Source: Fuerstiella sp. (GTDB taxonomy: Bacteria > Planctomycetota > Planctomycetia > Planctomycetales > Planctomycetaceae). From it: a stretch of 64,000 nucleotides of DNA. Made by a program: the position numbers and the translations under genes. Under the pieces are notes generated by a model that saw only the letters and a program-made list of their open reading frames with translations, searched no databases and was not told the DNA's origin. This document shows positions 37,720-46,462 of the stretch, one piece after another; the stretch's first letter is position 1; each line of letters begins with the position of its first letter. The stretch is taken from NCBI GenBank assembly GCA_022447225.1, contig JAKVAZ010000007.1, forward strand, positions 360,475 through 424,474, given 5' to 3'.

Positions 37720-40187
37720 CAGTCCGTAATCTCCATTCTCACGAAGTGACTGCCATGATAAACCACTTCATCTTCAACAACTCCGACTGCAAACAACCTG
37801 AGAAACTGCTGGTCACCGAGAGGGGCGTCGTTATTGACTTCGATCTGAATTGAAGCCCGGTCCGCCTGACCGGTAGACGTTACTCCGCGACCCCTGAGAC
37901 CTGGCACGTTTGTGATGACTCCTGCACTTGCCAGTTCTGTGTGCATCTTACCAATAAAACCGTTCAAACGCCTGACATGATAAGGGACCTGAACGATTTC
38001 ACCCCGTTTAACCTGTGTATCAGCAAAAGGGGCAATAGTCAGCAGCAGAGCTGGTGGATTAACCTCAATCGTAACTGGATTACTGAAAATCGTGACGGTT
38101 TGGGGAGTTTTGTCAGCGTTGGGAACGGTTGTTGTTGCTTTGATCGCAAAGGAATAGTTGCCCACCGGCAGGTTGGCGGGAAGATAGAAACTTAGATAAC
38201 CGAGTGACTGACCGGCTGGAATTGTCACGGTTTCATTCCTGATTGAATCCGGCATTCCCACACCGATCAATTTCACAGGGGATTCGTGAGTGGCGTCCTG
38301 TCGGTCAATCTGTACCGCAATATCGACAATTCCTCCAGGTGAATGTTTCGGTGAAAGCATTCCATAAATGTGATGGTCAACCGGCTGGTGTGCGTCGGCG
38401 GTGATCCGGATTTTTGCCTCTCCCGCAACAGCCATTTGCAGGTTCGAAACGATGCGCCCGCGCGGATACGGAGTCACCGGTGAGGTGACTGCGCCACCCA
38501 GTACGCGACGGGATACGGCAGGAGTGAATTCGGACAGAGTTTCAAGCTGCAACTGATCACGAGTTACGCTGGCGTTACGGTCGGCAGAGACCACACCAAC
38601 TGTTCGGCAAACTCCCGGGCCGAACCACACATCCGGAAAATCGATACCAGGCGGGAGGTGAGAGGCCGTCACTCGGATGGAGCCATCGAGACCGCGTTGT
38701 CTGATGGCAATGAGGTCCAGCAGAAAACGACCGTTATGGCGAACATTGATTGCTGCTCCCGGACTTTCATGTGGAACGGCAACAACCTGCACATCGGGTT
38801 CCTCACGTCGGATACTGAGGCGGTAGACGCGTCGAGGATCTGCAGAGACGCCTCCGGTGACATTACGGACGACGATGAGGTAACGACCGTCCTGTGGGCA
38901 CACGAAGCGTCCGGCTGGATCCGTGTGATCTGTACGAAAGGCACCGCCAAGGTTCTGAACTTCATCTCCAAAGGTTGCCAGTTCACGGGGAACTGGGGAA
39001 CCCGATGCCTCAACGATACTGATTTGCAGATCCACGGGCGACTGCAGGCGGTTTCCAAACGCTTCTACGTGAATCACTTCACCACGATGAGCAGTAAAAC
39101 TGTACCAGTCCTGTTCGTCACCGACGACTAACTGACCACTCACTTCACACGGGACCGATAGTTTCTGTGCTGAACCGGTGGAGTGATTAGGGAGATCGTT
39201 GTGTGTGACCGGGACATCGGTGAGCCCAATTATCACCGGAGCATGACTACCCGGATAGTGGTAAGCAAAGGAATGTGCTGCAACCAGAGACTGTGCTGAA
39301 AGCAATCGAGCCGGTAGACGTTCTGCCGGCCATGTGAGCGAAGCCGGCAGATCCACCTCAATACTGTCCATTCCTGTCTCTGCAGAATCTTGGACATCCG
39401 AATGCAGATTCCAGCCGTACAGCCTGACACGTGATGCTGTACCCCGCTCCACAACGCAAGGAATCGCAAAGGCCACTCGCGGACCGCAGTCAACGGCTAG
39501 GCGGTAGATATGACGTTCATTTTCTGAGCCGGTCAGATCGCTAACCGAGACCACATACGCTCCGTCCCTGGGGACATGAAAGTCGATGAGAGGATCTGTT
39601 GAGAAGTAGCCGCGGTTTACGGCCAGGCGTTGTCCCTTAGTATCCATAACCTCCAAAACAGCCCGAAGGGTTGAGTCAATTCGTTCAGCGTGACACTCGA
39701 TAACCACACGTTGTCCTGCCGATGCCGTGAAAACGAATCTGTCCGCATCGTTTTTGCTGTTGATCCGGCCATTGATCACACAATTCAGCGGAATCGACTG
39801 AGGCTCTGCAACAGCATCATTGGGTTCAACTTCAGTGAACTCATCACGGTTACCGATCATAAATGTCCAGGGAACGCTGATCCCGTCTTTGCTGACGGCC
39901 TGGAGATCACAGTGCCCCGTAGGTGCATCCGGCGGAATCGTCAGTTGGAACCGAGATTCGCCCAGAGCCACACTGACTGCACCGGGAAGGCTGCAGTTCA
40001 AAGATGCCTGGTTCTGCAGATGGTCACCGCTGACTGTAATTTCGACGGTTTGACCGACCTGGCAGCCTGCCGGAAAACAGGACTGAATTGACGGAGCCGA
40101 CTGCGCGACTGCGCGTTCCTGAATACACAGGAGTGACACAACGGACGCGAACAGCACTGTTCTCGCTATAAAACCGGAATACATCAT
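37719..40187 (-). CDS. Secreted PPC-domain protein
   Basis: An 822-residue protein with a signal peptide (about 8-28, ending AVAQ). It contains at least two pre-peptidase C-terminal (PPC)-type beta domains: EVEPNDAVAEPQSIPL to about residue 230, and a second from about 330 to 455 (AQKLSVPCEVSGQLVVGDEQDWYSF). The rest is beta-sandwich sequence without catalytic residues. In planctomycetes this protein typically precedes DUF1549/DUF1553 and DUF1501 genes, as here, and is probably a surface adhesion or binding component. It is the first gene of the operon. Confidence 0.88.
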   Translation of the reverse strand: MMYSGFIARTVLFASVVSLLCIQERAVAQSAPSIQSCFPAGCQVGQTVEITVSGDHLQNQASLNCSLPGAVSVALGESRFQLTIPPDAPTGHCDLQAVSKDGISVPWTFMIGNRDEFTEVEPNDAVAEPQSIPLNCVINGRINSKNDADRFVFTASAGQRVVIECHAERIDSTLRAVLEVMDTKGQRLAVNRGYFSTDPLIDFHVPRDGAYVVSVSDLTGSENERHIYRLAVDCGPRVAFAIPCVVERGTASRVRLYGWNLHSDVQDSAETGMDSIEVDLPASLTWPAERLPARLLSAQSLVAAHSFAYHYPGSHAPVIIGLTDVPVTHNDLPNHSTGSAQKLSVPCEVSGQLVVGDEQDWYSFTAHRGEVIHVEAFGNRLQSPVDLQISIVEASGSPVPRELATFGDEVQNLGGAFRTDHTDPAGRFVCPQDGRYLIVVRNVTGGVSADPRRVYRLSIRREEPDVQVVAVPHESPGAAINVRHNGRFLLDLIAIRQRGLDGSIRVTASHLPPGIDFPDVWFGPGVCRTVGVVSADRNASVTRDQLQLETLSEFTPAVSRRVLGGAVTSPVTPYPRGRIVSNLQMAVAGEAKIRITADAHQPVDHHIYGMLSPKHSPGGIVDIAVQIDRQDATHESPVKLIGVGMPDSIRNETVTIPAGQSLGYLSFYLPANLPVGNYSFAIKATTTVPNADKTPQTVTIFSNPVTIEVNPPALLLTIAPFADTQVKRGEIVQVPYHVRRLNGFIGKMHTELASAGVITNVPGLRGRGVTSTGQADRASIQIEVNNDAPLGDQQFLRLFAVGVVEDEVVYHGSHFVRMEITD

Positions 40188-40913
40188 CAGGAAATCTCAT
40201 GGATCGTCGGTATTCCGACGGTCTGTGGTCTCACGTGAAAACGCCAGCCAGATGAATCACGGTCAAGGATAACACACTTTACTTAGTGTCCCGTGACCAG
40301 TTCTAAAACCATCAATTCAAATCTGTGACCCGGTCTGCTGCCCGGGAGAATTGTTTGCCTGCTTATTATTGAGTTTACGGTCCCGACAGCACACCACAAT
40401 CTGGTAGAAAATCTTTTATAGTACTGACTTATATGATATCGCACTGTGCTCCGGAGCACCAGTACTGACCTGTTTTTCTGTGTGTCCCTGTGTTCAAAGA
40501 TTTGAATCTCATGAATTTACCGCCCGCTGCTTGTGGCTGACAACGAGAGCGCGTGAGAAAAAGGAGCGGCATACGGAAATTCACACAAATCATGGCTTAG
40601 TTATTATCCGTACAACCTGCACCCGTCACGGGAATTGACTGACGAATAAGGTTTCCCGACGCAGTTCGTCCCGTCGGCATTCAAGCACTGGAATGAGACA
40701 TGGTTCCGGAAATGTGTTTTTTGACGAATCATTGCTTTGGGGTGATGGAACTTTGTTCCTGTGTTGACTGGTGGGACCAAATCCGGTGCTCTTGACCGGA
40801 AGTCATTGGCACATCTATACTTTTTTGCATCCTATAAAGGATGATGTGGTGTTCGCGGTGTTCGCGGGTACTTGGTTGATCAATTTAAATCAGCAGCGCA
40901 GTTCCCCCATTTT
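40188..40913. other. Divergent intergenic region before the PPC operon and the rluA-family operon
   Basis: A 726-base stretch, the second-longest non-coding interval apart from the decayed region, without a credible gene. It contains a 14-base palindrome within a nine-base direct repeat (listed separately) and, at about 40789-40807, arms TCCGGT and ACCGGA around seven bases. A small RNA cannot be excluded. No tRNA is visible. Confidence 0.5.
40420..40469. repeat. Palindrome flanked by a direct repeat
   Basis: AGTACTGAC occurs at 40420-40428 and again at 40461-40469. Between them lies the 14-base palindrome GTGCTCCGGAGCAC (40446-40459), which extends into a larger hairpin with ACTG and CAGT and one bulged base. 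TTTTT follows at 40472-40476. It could be a hairpin of a short transcript or a binding site. Confidence 0.35.
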
Positions 40914-41798
40914 ATGTCGGACAAGCAATACACTCATCAGAGCAACGCAACTCATCTCGAACTCGCACTTCGCCGTGCGAAACCTTGGTTTGAGGCAAAT
41001 GCTACATTTCTGATTTATGGTTTGGCGGCGGTGCTTGCAGTTGCAGCGGTGGTGGTTTGGTTTGGTCGTCAGCCGGAAGCAAATACGGGTGTTTCAACGC
41101 TGCTGATGGATGCAAGTTCACCGGAGGATTTTCAAGACATAGCGGACCAGTACGACGGAACGCCGCTGGGAATTCTGGCTCGACTCAAACAGGCGGAAGA
41201 ACGACTCCAAAGTGCCTTCAGAAAGATGTTTACTGATCGAGCTGCAGCCAATATCGAGCTCGCTGATGCTGAAGTTGCGCTCGGCCGTCTGGGTGACCTG
41301 AAACAACTTGATTCCATTGTGCGCCAACGTGTTCTTCTTGGACTGGCACGTCTTGCTGAAATTCGTTGTGATGGAACGGCAGATTCACTGCAGTCGGCCG
41401 CTAATGCATGGCAGAACGTTCTCGACCAGGAAGGTGTGTCCATTGCTGCAGATTATGCGGAAGGACGAATGGAAGCGATGAAGGATCCTGCGACTGCCAC
41501 GTTTTACGCCTGGTTTCACGGTTTGGATCCCAAACCCGCAGATGATCTCGATGTTCCCGCATTTTCCGGTGGTTCATCTTTCGGACCAGGCACGCCCGTG
41601 CCGGCAGTGCCAAATGAGGGTACCGGCAGTCTGCCTGATCTGAGTCTGCCGGTACTGGATGAAATTGGGATTGATGAGTCTGCTGAAGCTTCCGGGACAG
41701 ATTCTGACTCTTCTCAGCAACCCTCCGGCGACGATGTGGATGCTCCCGAACCCGCAGCTGAACAACCGGTCGAACCTGATACTGAAACGGGCGAATGA
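40914..41798 (+). CDS. Single-pass membrane protein with helical repeat-like domain
   Basis: The ATG at 40914 begins MSDKQYTHQSNATHLELALRRAKPWFEANA; an in-frame TTG at 40872 would add 14 residues. One membrane helix lies at about residues 31-50, followed by a helical region (about 60-205; PLGILARLKQAEERLQSAF, IELADAEVALGRLGDLKQLD) resembling the TPR-like YfgM-type fold. The last 80 residues are low-complexity, acidic and Pro-rich. YfgM-like proteins assist envelope protein folding, but the resemblance is only in topology. Its stop overlaps the next start as ATGA. Confidence 0.7.
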   Translation: MSDKQYTHQSNATHLELALRRAKPWFEANATFLIYGLAAVLAVAAVVVWFGRQPEANTGVSTLLMDASSPEDFQDIADQYDGTPLGILARLKQAEERLQSAFRKMFTDRAAANIELADAEVALGRLGDLKQLDSIVRQRVLLGLARLAEIRCDGTADSLQSAANAWQNVLDQEGVSIAADYAEGRMEAMKDPATATFYAWFHGLDPKPADDLDVPAFSGGSSFGPGTPVPAVPNEGTGSLPDLSLPVLDEIGIDESAEASGTDSDSSQQPSGDDVDAPEPAAEQPVEPDTETGE

Positions 41799-42829
41799 CG
41801 GCTGATCCGGCTGATGATTTTCACAATCGTCACTCCGATTTTAAGAACGGCGAACCGGTTCATATTACAGTGGAGGCACGAGCCCACGGCTGGCGGCTTG
41901 ATCACTATCTCACTCGACTGTTCCCGAACCACAGCAGAGCTGCGCTTCAGCGAACAATTCAGAATGAACACACACTCCTGAACGGACTGGTCACACGTTC
42001 ATCGCGCAGACTGCGGGTTAACGACCGCATTGAGATACAGCTGCCGGACGGAGATGAGGGTCGGATACGTCCAGAGAACATCCCGTTAGACGTGTTGTAC
42101 GAAGATGATTCTCTTATCGTTGTGAATAAAAAACCAGGTATGGTGGTTCATCCTGGTCGTGGAAACTACTCCGGAACTCTCACGGCGGCCCTCCAGTTTC
42201 ACTTTGACACACTGAGTGATTCTGCGGGAAAACACCGTCCGGGAATCGTTCACCGACTGGATCGTGACACCTCGGGGGTGATTGTGGTGGCCCGGGATAA
42301 TCAGGTTCATCAACTTATTTCAAGGCAGTTTGAGCAGCGTAAAGTCCGTAAGGAATACCGAGCGATCGTACGAGGTGTTCCGGAACTGGCATGTGATACC
42401 ATTCGAACCCATGTTTGCGTGCATCCCCGTGTCCGTGAAAAAATGACTGTTTGTATACCCGGTGGTCGCTCACGTGAAGCGGTCACCGTGTATCGTACAG
42501 CTGAAGAATTTGGCCGGTGGGCTTTGATGGAACTGCATCCGCAAACCGGTCGTACTCACCAGTTGCGAGTTCACATGCTGCATATTGGAACTCCGATCCT
42601 TGCTGATCGACTTTACAGCGGGAATCAAACATTCACATCTGAGGATTTGTCGGGTGCAGCGGGATCGGAAAGTTCCGGTCCCCTACTTTCGCGACAGGCG
42701 CTCCACGCCTTTCGACTCACAATTCGACATCCTGTGAGTGGCATGCAAATGCAATTTGAAGCACCATTACCATCTGACATGCAGCAAACACTGTGTGCTT
42801 TGCGCAATTACCATCAGAACGGAACATAG
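41795..42829 (+). CDS. RluA-family pseudouridine synthase
   Basis: A 344-residue cytoplasmic rRNA-modifying enzyme. An S4 RNA-binding domain (about 32-80) is followed by the catalytic domain with the motif HRLDRDTSG (residues 153-161, catalytic Asp156), LIVVNKKPGMVVHPG and ELHPQTGRTHQLRVH. The RluD-like order S4-plus-catalytic domain suggests 23S rRNA uridine isomerisation, but the exact target (RluC, RluD or another) cannot be set from the sequence. It is translationally coupled to the preceding membrane protein by a four-base overlap. Confidence 0.93.
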   Translation: MTADPADDFHNRHSDFKNGEPVHITVEARAHGWRLDHYLTRLFPNHSRAALQRTIQNEHTLLNGLVTRSSRRLRVNDRIEIQLPDGDEGRIRPENIPLDVLYEDDSLIVVNKKPGMVVHPGRGNYSGTLTAALQFHFDTLSDSAGKHRPGIVHRLDRDTSGVIVVARDNQVHQLISRQFEQRKVRKEYRAIVRGVPELACDTIRTHVCVHPRVREKMTVCIPGGRSREAVTVYRTAEEFGRWALMELHPQTGRTHQLRVHMLHIGTPILADRLYSGNQTFTSEDLSGAAGSESSGPLLSRQALHAFRLTIRHPVSGMQMQFEAPLPSDMQQTLCALRNYHQNGT

Positions 42830-42841
42830 ACGACGAGGAAT

Positions 42842-43720
42842 ATGATGAAGCTGGCCAGAGTCAGAAAATCGGACGGAATCGTGGAGGTTGTGCAGGACTG
42901 CGGCGATCATGTACTCACGTTAGACCTTACCCAGGTCGAAACATGCGAGACACTTGCGGATGTTCTTCACTCTGAAGATCCGGTTGGACTGGCTCGCTTC
43001 CTGCTGCGTCCCGAAACGGCACCTGTTCCGGTTCAAAACGTGACCTTTCTGGCTCCGATTGATGACCAGGAAGTCTGGGCAGCCGGCGTTACCTACAAAC
43101 GCAGCCAGGTCGCTCGAATGGAAGAATCGGAAACCGGAGCGGATCATTACGATCGCGTCTATACAGCCGATCGTCCGGAACTGTTTTTTAAAGGAATGGC
43201 TTCACGAGTTTCCGGGCCCGGAGATCCGGTACGAGTTCGCAGTGACAGCAACTGGTCCGTTCCGGAACCGGAATTCACCCTGGTGATCAGTCCTGTCGGG
43301 AAGATTGTCGGCTATACCGTTGGAAATGACGTGTCGGCGCGCGACATTGAAGGTGAGAATCCTTTGTATCTTCCACAGGCCAAGGTCTATCGGCAGTGCG
43401 CTGCCGCCGGCCCTTCCATTCTGCTGGCCGGGGAACCGCTGGATCCGGCCGAGACAAAAATTCGACTCACGATCGAGCGGGGAGGTTCGGAATTGGTTTC
43501 AAGTGAGACAGCGCTGTCACAGATGGCGAGGGAATTCGAGGACCTTGTCTCCTGGCTGTTTCGCGAAGACGAATTTCCCAACGGCGCTCTCATGATGACC
43601 GGGACTGGTATTGTACCTCCTGACGAATTTACTCTTGAGGATGGAGATCAGGTTTCGATCGAAGTCACCGGAATCGGGACACTCACAAATCCGGTCGTTA
43701 AGAGTCATTCGGGAAGTTGA
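42842..43720 (+). CDS. FAH-family enzyme resembling 2-dehydro-3-deoxy-D-arabinonate dehydratase
   Basis: A 292-residue fumarylacetoacetate-hydrolase-fold protein (start 42842 or the next codon, also ATG). The core shows AAGVTYKRSQVARMEES, TADRPELFFKGMASRVSGPGDPV, the metal-ligand pair EPEFTLVIS and VGNDVSARDIEGENPLYLPQAK. These resemble KdaD-type dehydratases of oxidative pentose breakdown more than acylpyruvases, but I assign this by memory of the motif. It follows the pseudouridine synthase gene by 12 bases, though the two are unrelated in function. The role in sugar-acid catabolism is inferred. Confidence 0.8.
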   Translation: MMKLARVRKSDGIVEVVQDCGDHVLTLDLTQVETCETLADVLHSEDPVGLARFLLRPETAPVPVQNVTFLAPIDDQEVWAAGVTYKRSQVARMEESETGADHYDRVYTADRPELFFKGMASRVSGPGDPVRVRSDSNWSVPEPEFTLVISPVGKIVGYTVGNDVSARDIEGENPLYLPQAKVYRQCAAAGPSILLAGEPLDPAETKIRLTIERGGSELVSSETALSQMAREFEDLVSWLFREDEFPNGALMMTGTGIVPPDEFTLEDGDQVSIEVTGIGTLTNPVVKSHSGS

Positions 43721-43846
43721 ATTACCTGGCTAGTGAGAAGTTGATGATTGTTCTGTTCAGTCCCCGCTGTTCCCGTTTCGGGATTCGAAGTCGATTCGGA
43801 GATCTTTGGTGCACGAACCGGCCGGCTTTGTCCTGGATATGACTGA

Positions 43847-44233
43847 ATGAAGCACATTTCTGCGCACAGCGGGTCGTTCGTTCCGGCGTCTCACGAAGAT
43901 CCTGCCAGTCCTGGCGTTCTGAAACGCGTGATTGCCACTCATCGTGATTTACCGTCGGGGCAGGTGATGATGGTCAACTGGGCCAGACTTCCCGGCGGTT
44001 CGGCATTTCAGTCACATTATCACGAAGATATGCATGAGGTTTTTGTGTTGATTTCGGGAAGAGTGCGAATGACCGTCAGTGACGCTGTGGTAGAGATGGC
44101 TGCCGGCGATACCGTGATCGTGGAGCCTCTCGAAATTCACTCGATGCAGAACCTGATGGATTCTATTGCAGAGTACGTTGTCTTTGGGCTTTCCGTCGGT
44201 CATGGTGGCAGGACAGTTGTTGTAAACCAGTAA
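43847..44233 (+). CDS. Small cupin-domain protein
   Basis: A 128-residue single-domain cupin. Motif 1 appears in GGSAFQSHYHEDMHEVFVLISG (two His and a Glu that usually bind a metal) and motif 2 in GDTVIVEPLEIHSMQN. It is cytoplasmic, with no signal sequence. Such proteins include dioxygenases, isomerases and sugar-binding regulators; the substrate is not predictable. It may be co-transcribed with the upstream FAH-family gene (126-base gap). Confidence 0.85.
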   Translation: MKHISAHSGSFVPASHEDPASPGVLKRVIATHRDLPSGQVMMVNWARLPGGSAFQSHYHEDMHEVFVLISGRVRMTVSDAVVEMAAGDTVIVEPLEIHSMQNLMDSIAEYVVFGLSVGHGGRTVVVNQ

Positions 44234-44700
44234 GAAATTCCGAATGTGACAATCCAGCGGATTGTGTTTGCTGCGTCAGAGCAGGTCACTGTGATCATGA
44301 CTACAGCGCTGCTGTATTGTTTAGTAAATCAGGGTTTTAGGCGGTTGGAGATGATGGCTCCGCCTTTCCCCGTTTGGTGTTGAGTGAGGGTCAAATTCAA
44401 AACGTAGTGACAGTCGGTATCGAGTCCGGACGGTCGAAGGTCACAGTCTGCTGTGGAAAGTTTCATGTCAGTCCCGGGCTGACGTCGTCGGTCATCTGCC
44501 TGTGCTCTCTCAGATTTACGATGCCCTCACTAAAGGTCATCGACACAAACTGCCGACGGTGTCAGGAGTTACGTCAGGCGATTTGATGACTGAGTGTGAA
44601 ACAGTGTTTCACTCCAGATCTGAGAATCCGTCTGTGTTGGGGCGGCTGGAGTTTTCCGGACAGCCTCGCTGATTTAGATTTAACAGCAGGAGACCCTGTT
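44234..44700. other. Intergenic region downstream of the cupin gene
   Basis: 467 bases with no gene that I accept; a 70-codon frame at 44374-44586 has no protein-like composition. A hairpin at 44302-44316 follows the cupin stop, and another (GAAACA and TGTTTC at 44598-44610, with flanking GAGT and ACTC) lies about 90 bases before the small membrane-protein gene. Confidence 0.45.
44302..44316 (+). terminator. Weak candidate terminator after the cupin gene
   Basis: TACAGC and GCTGTA pair around GCT, 69 bases after the cupin stop codon, followed by TTGTTTAG. The T-rich run is weak, so termination here is only possible. Confidence 0.25.
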
Positions 44701-44982
44701 ATGATTTCTATCATTCGCCGCCTGGTTCTGGCTTTGGCTGTGGTCATTGCGATCGGAGCAGTTCCGATCGGAGAATCACAGATATTGGCGTGTCCGAACT
44801 GTAAGGCTGCCAATGAGACAGACAGCCTGAAACCTCGAGCCTATATGTACAGCATCCTGTTCATGATTGGGATGCCGGCGATGATCTTCACCGGATTCTC
44901 GGTGAGCTTTTGGCAAATGTCACGTAAGGCTCAGCTTGAACAGACGGACGAGGACTTAGTCATCCGGCAGGATGTCATATAG
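44701..44982 (+). CDS. Small membrane protein with CPNC motif
   Basis: The ATG at 44701 is preceded by AGGAG nine bases upstream; a longer frame from 44596 is not supported. The 93-residue product has a hydrophobic leader (about 6-26), then LACPNCKAANE with a CxxC pair, and one membrane helix at about 47-69. It ends in a charged tail (QLEQTDEDLVIRQD). Small planctomycete proteins of this kind are sometimes found near respiratory genes and may bind a metal or exchange disulfides, which is inferred. The neighbour downstream is a GH13 gene, apparently unrelated. Confidence 0.7.
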   Translation: MISIIRRLVLALAVVIAIGAVPIGESQILACPNCKAANETDSLKPRAYMYSILFMIGMPAMIFTGFSVSFWQMSRKAQLEQTDEDLVIRQDVI

Positions 44983-45007
44983 TTTTTCCCGATGATTCAA
45001 CGGGACG

Positions 45008-46462
45008 ATGTCGCCGATGTCAGACGACATGCCGGACTGGGTCCGTGACGCTGTTTTCTATCAGATTTTTCCTGATCGGTTTGCCCGTGGTTCTGCTGTG
45101 CCACCGGTTGCATATCTTGAAGACTGGGATGCTGCCCCAACCCCGCACGGATTCAAAGGGGGGACGCTCGACGGTATTACTGAACGGCTTGATTATCTGA
45201 CCGAGCTGGGAATCAATGCTCTATATTTGTGTCCGGTCTTCTCCTCTGCCTGCAACCATCGATACCACACGTACGACTACTATCAGGTCGATCCGTTGCT
45301 TGGCGGTAACAAAGCGCTGCGGAACCTGCTGGACAACTGCCACGCGCGCGGTGTCAGACTGATTCTGGATGGTGTGTTTAATCACGCGAGTCGTGGGTTC
45401 TGGCAGTTTCACCACGTGCTGGAGAATGGTGCTGCATCACCCTATCGCGACTGGTTCCATTTTGATCCCGCACGACTGTGCGGGCAGCGACGGTTTCAGC
45501 CGTATCCGTCCGAGTCGGTGACGGCAGAACTTGCTGGCGGTGCGGGTAGTCTGGAAACGATCGGCTATTCGGCGTGGTGGAATCTTCCTGCACTTCCAAA
45601 ATTCAATACGGACTGTACCGAAGCCCGTGAATTCCTGTTGAGGGTTGGGGAGTACTGGATCGAATTTGGTATTGATGGCTGGCGTCTTGATGTTCCGAAT
45701 GAAATTGATGATGGCGAATTCTGGCGGGAGTTTCGCCGGCGTGTGCGGGCGATCAATCCTGATGCTTACATTGTCGGTGAGGTCTGGGGAGATGCGGCAG
45801 TATGGCTCCAGGGAGATATGTGGGATGCCGTGATGAATTATCAGGTCACGGCTGCCTGCCTGGGTTTCTTTGGTGGTTCGCACCTTGATCTTGAACTGGC
45901 CCGGCAACCATCTTCGTTTGGTCACGTTCGCCGGTTGTCATCCATTGAGTTTGCTGATGAGATCAATCGGATTCTGAACAGTTATCCGCAGTGTGTGACG
46001 GAGTCGCAGTTGAATCTGCTCGACAGTCACGATATGCCGCGTTTTGTCAGCTGTTGCGGTGGTGATACGGCGGCACTTCGGATGGCGTGGTTGTTTGTTT
46101 GCCTGTTACCTGGAACGCCCTGTGTCTACTACGGTGATGAAGTTGGCCTTGTCGGAGGTCAGGATCCTGACTGCCGACGAGGATTTCCATGGGACGAATC
46201 GAAACAGGACCGAACACTGCTGGACTGGTACAGGCAGTGTATTGAGTGGCGGAGAACGAGCCGGTTGTTCCGTCGAGGCTCGGTGACAATTACGGCCGAC
46301 GGAGAGGGGCGTATTCTGATGACGTCCAATGGTGATCCGAAAATGGTGGCACTTTTCAATGTAAATGAAGATGCCATCTGTTTTGATCTGTCGCAGATGG
46401 CAGACCTGAAGGGAACGTTCGACATATCAGGTCGAACGGCCACCGTTGTTACATTATCGTGA
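45008..46462 (+). CDS. GH13 alpha-glucan hydrolase (cyclomaltodextrinase/neopullulanase-like)
   Basis: A 484-residue GH13 enzyme without a signal peptide, so cytoplasmic. Conserved regions are DGVFNHASRG (about 121-130), the catalytic nucleophile Asp228 in GWRLDVPNE, the acid/base Glu258 in IVGEVWGD and the third Asp in LLDSHDMPRF near residue 343. The N-terminal DAVFYQIFPDRFARG and short length suggest a cyclomaltodextrinase- or neopullulanase-type enzyme lacking the N-terminal starch-binding domain. It overlaps the 3' end of the convergent dehydrogenase gene by nine bases. It probably degrades intracellular oligoglucans. Confidence 0.9.
   Translation: MSPMSDDMPDWVRDAVFYQIFPDRFARGSAVPPVAYLEDWDAAPTPHGFKGGTLDGITERLDYLTELGINALYLCPVFSSACNHRYHTYDYYQVDPLLGGNKALRNLLDNCHARGVRLILDGVFNHASRGFWQFHHVLENGAASPYRDWFHFDPARLCGQRRFQPYPSESVTAELAGGAGSLETIGYSAWWNLPALPKFNTDCTEAREFLLRVGEYWIEFGIDGWRLDVPNEIDDGEFWREFRRRVRAINPDAYIVGEVWGDAAVWLQGDMWDAVMNYQVTAACLGFFGGSHLDLELARQPSSFGHVRRLSSIEFADEINRILNSYPQCVTESQLNLLDSHDMPRFVSCCGGDTAALRMAWLFVCLLPGTPCVYYGDEVGLVGGQDPDCRRGFPWDESKQDRTLLDWYRQCIEWRRTSRLFRRGSVTITADGEGRILMTSNGDPKMVALFNVNEDAICFDLSQMADLKGTFDISGRTATVVTLS

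Noticed and set aside
44374-44586. A 70-codon plus-strand frame between the cupin and the small membrane protein.
   Set aside because: No ribosome-binding site, hydrophobic pattern or family motif supports it.
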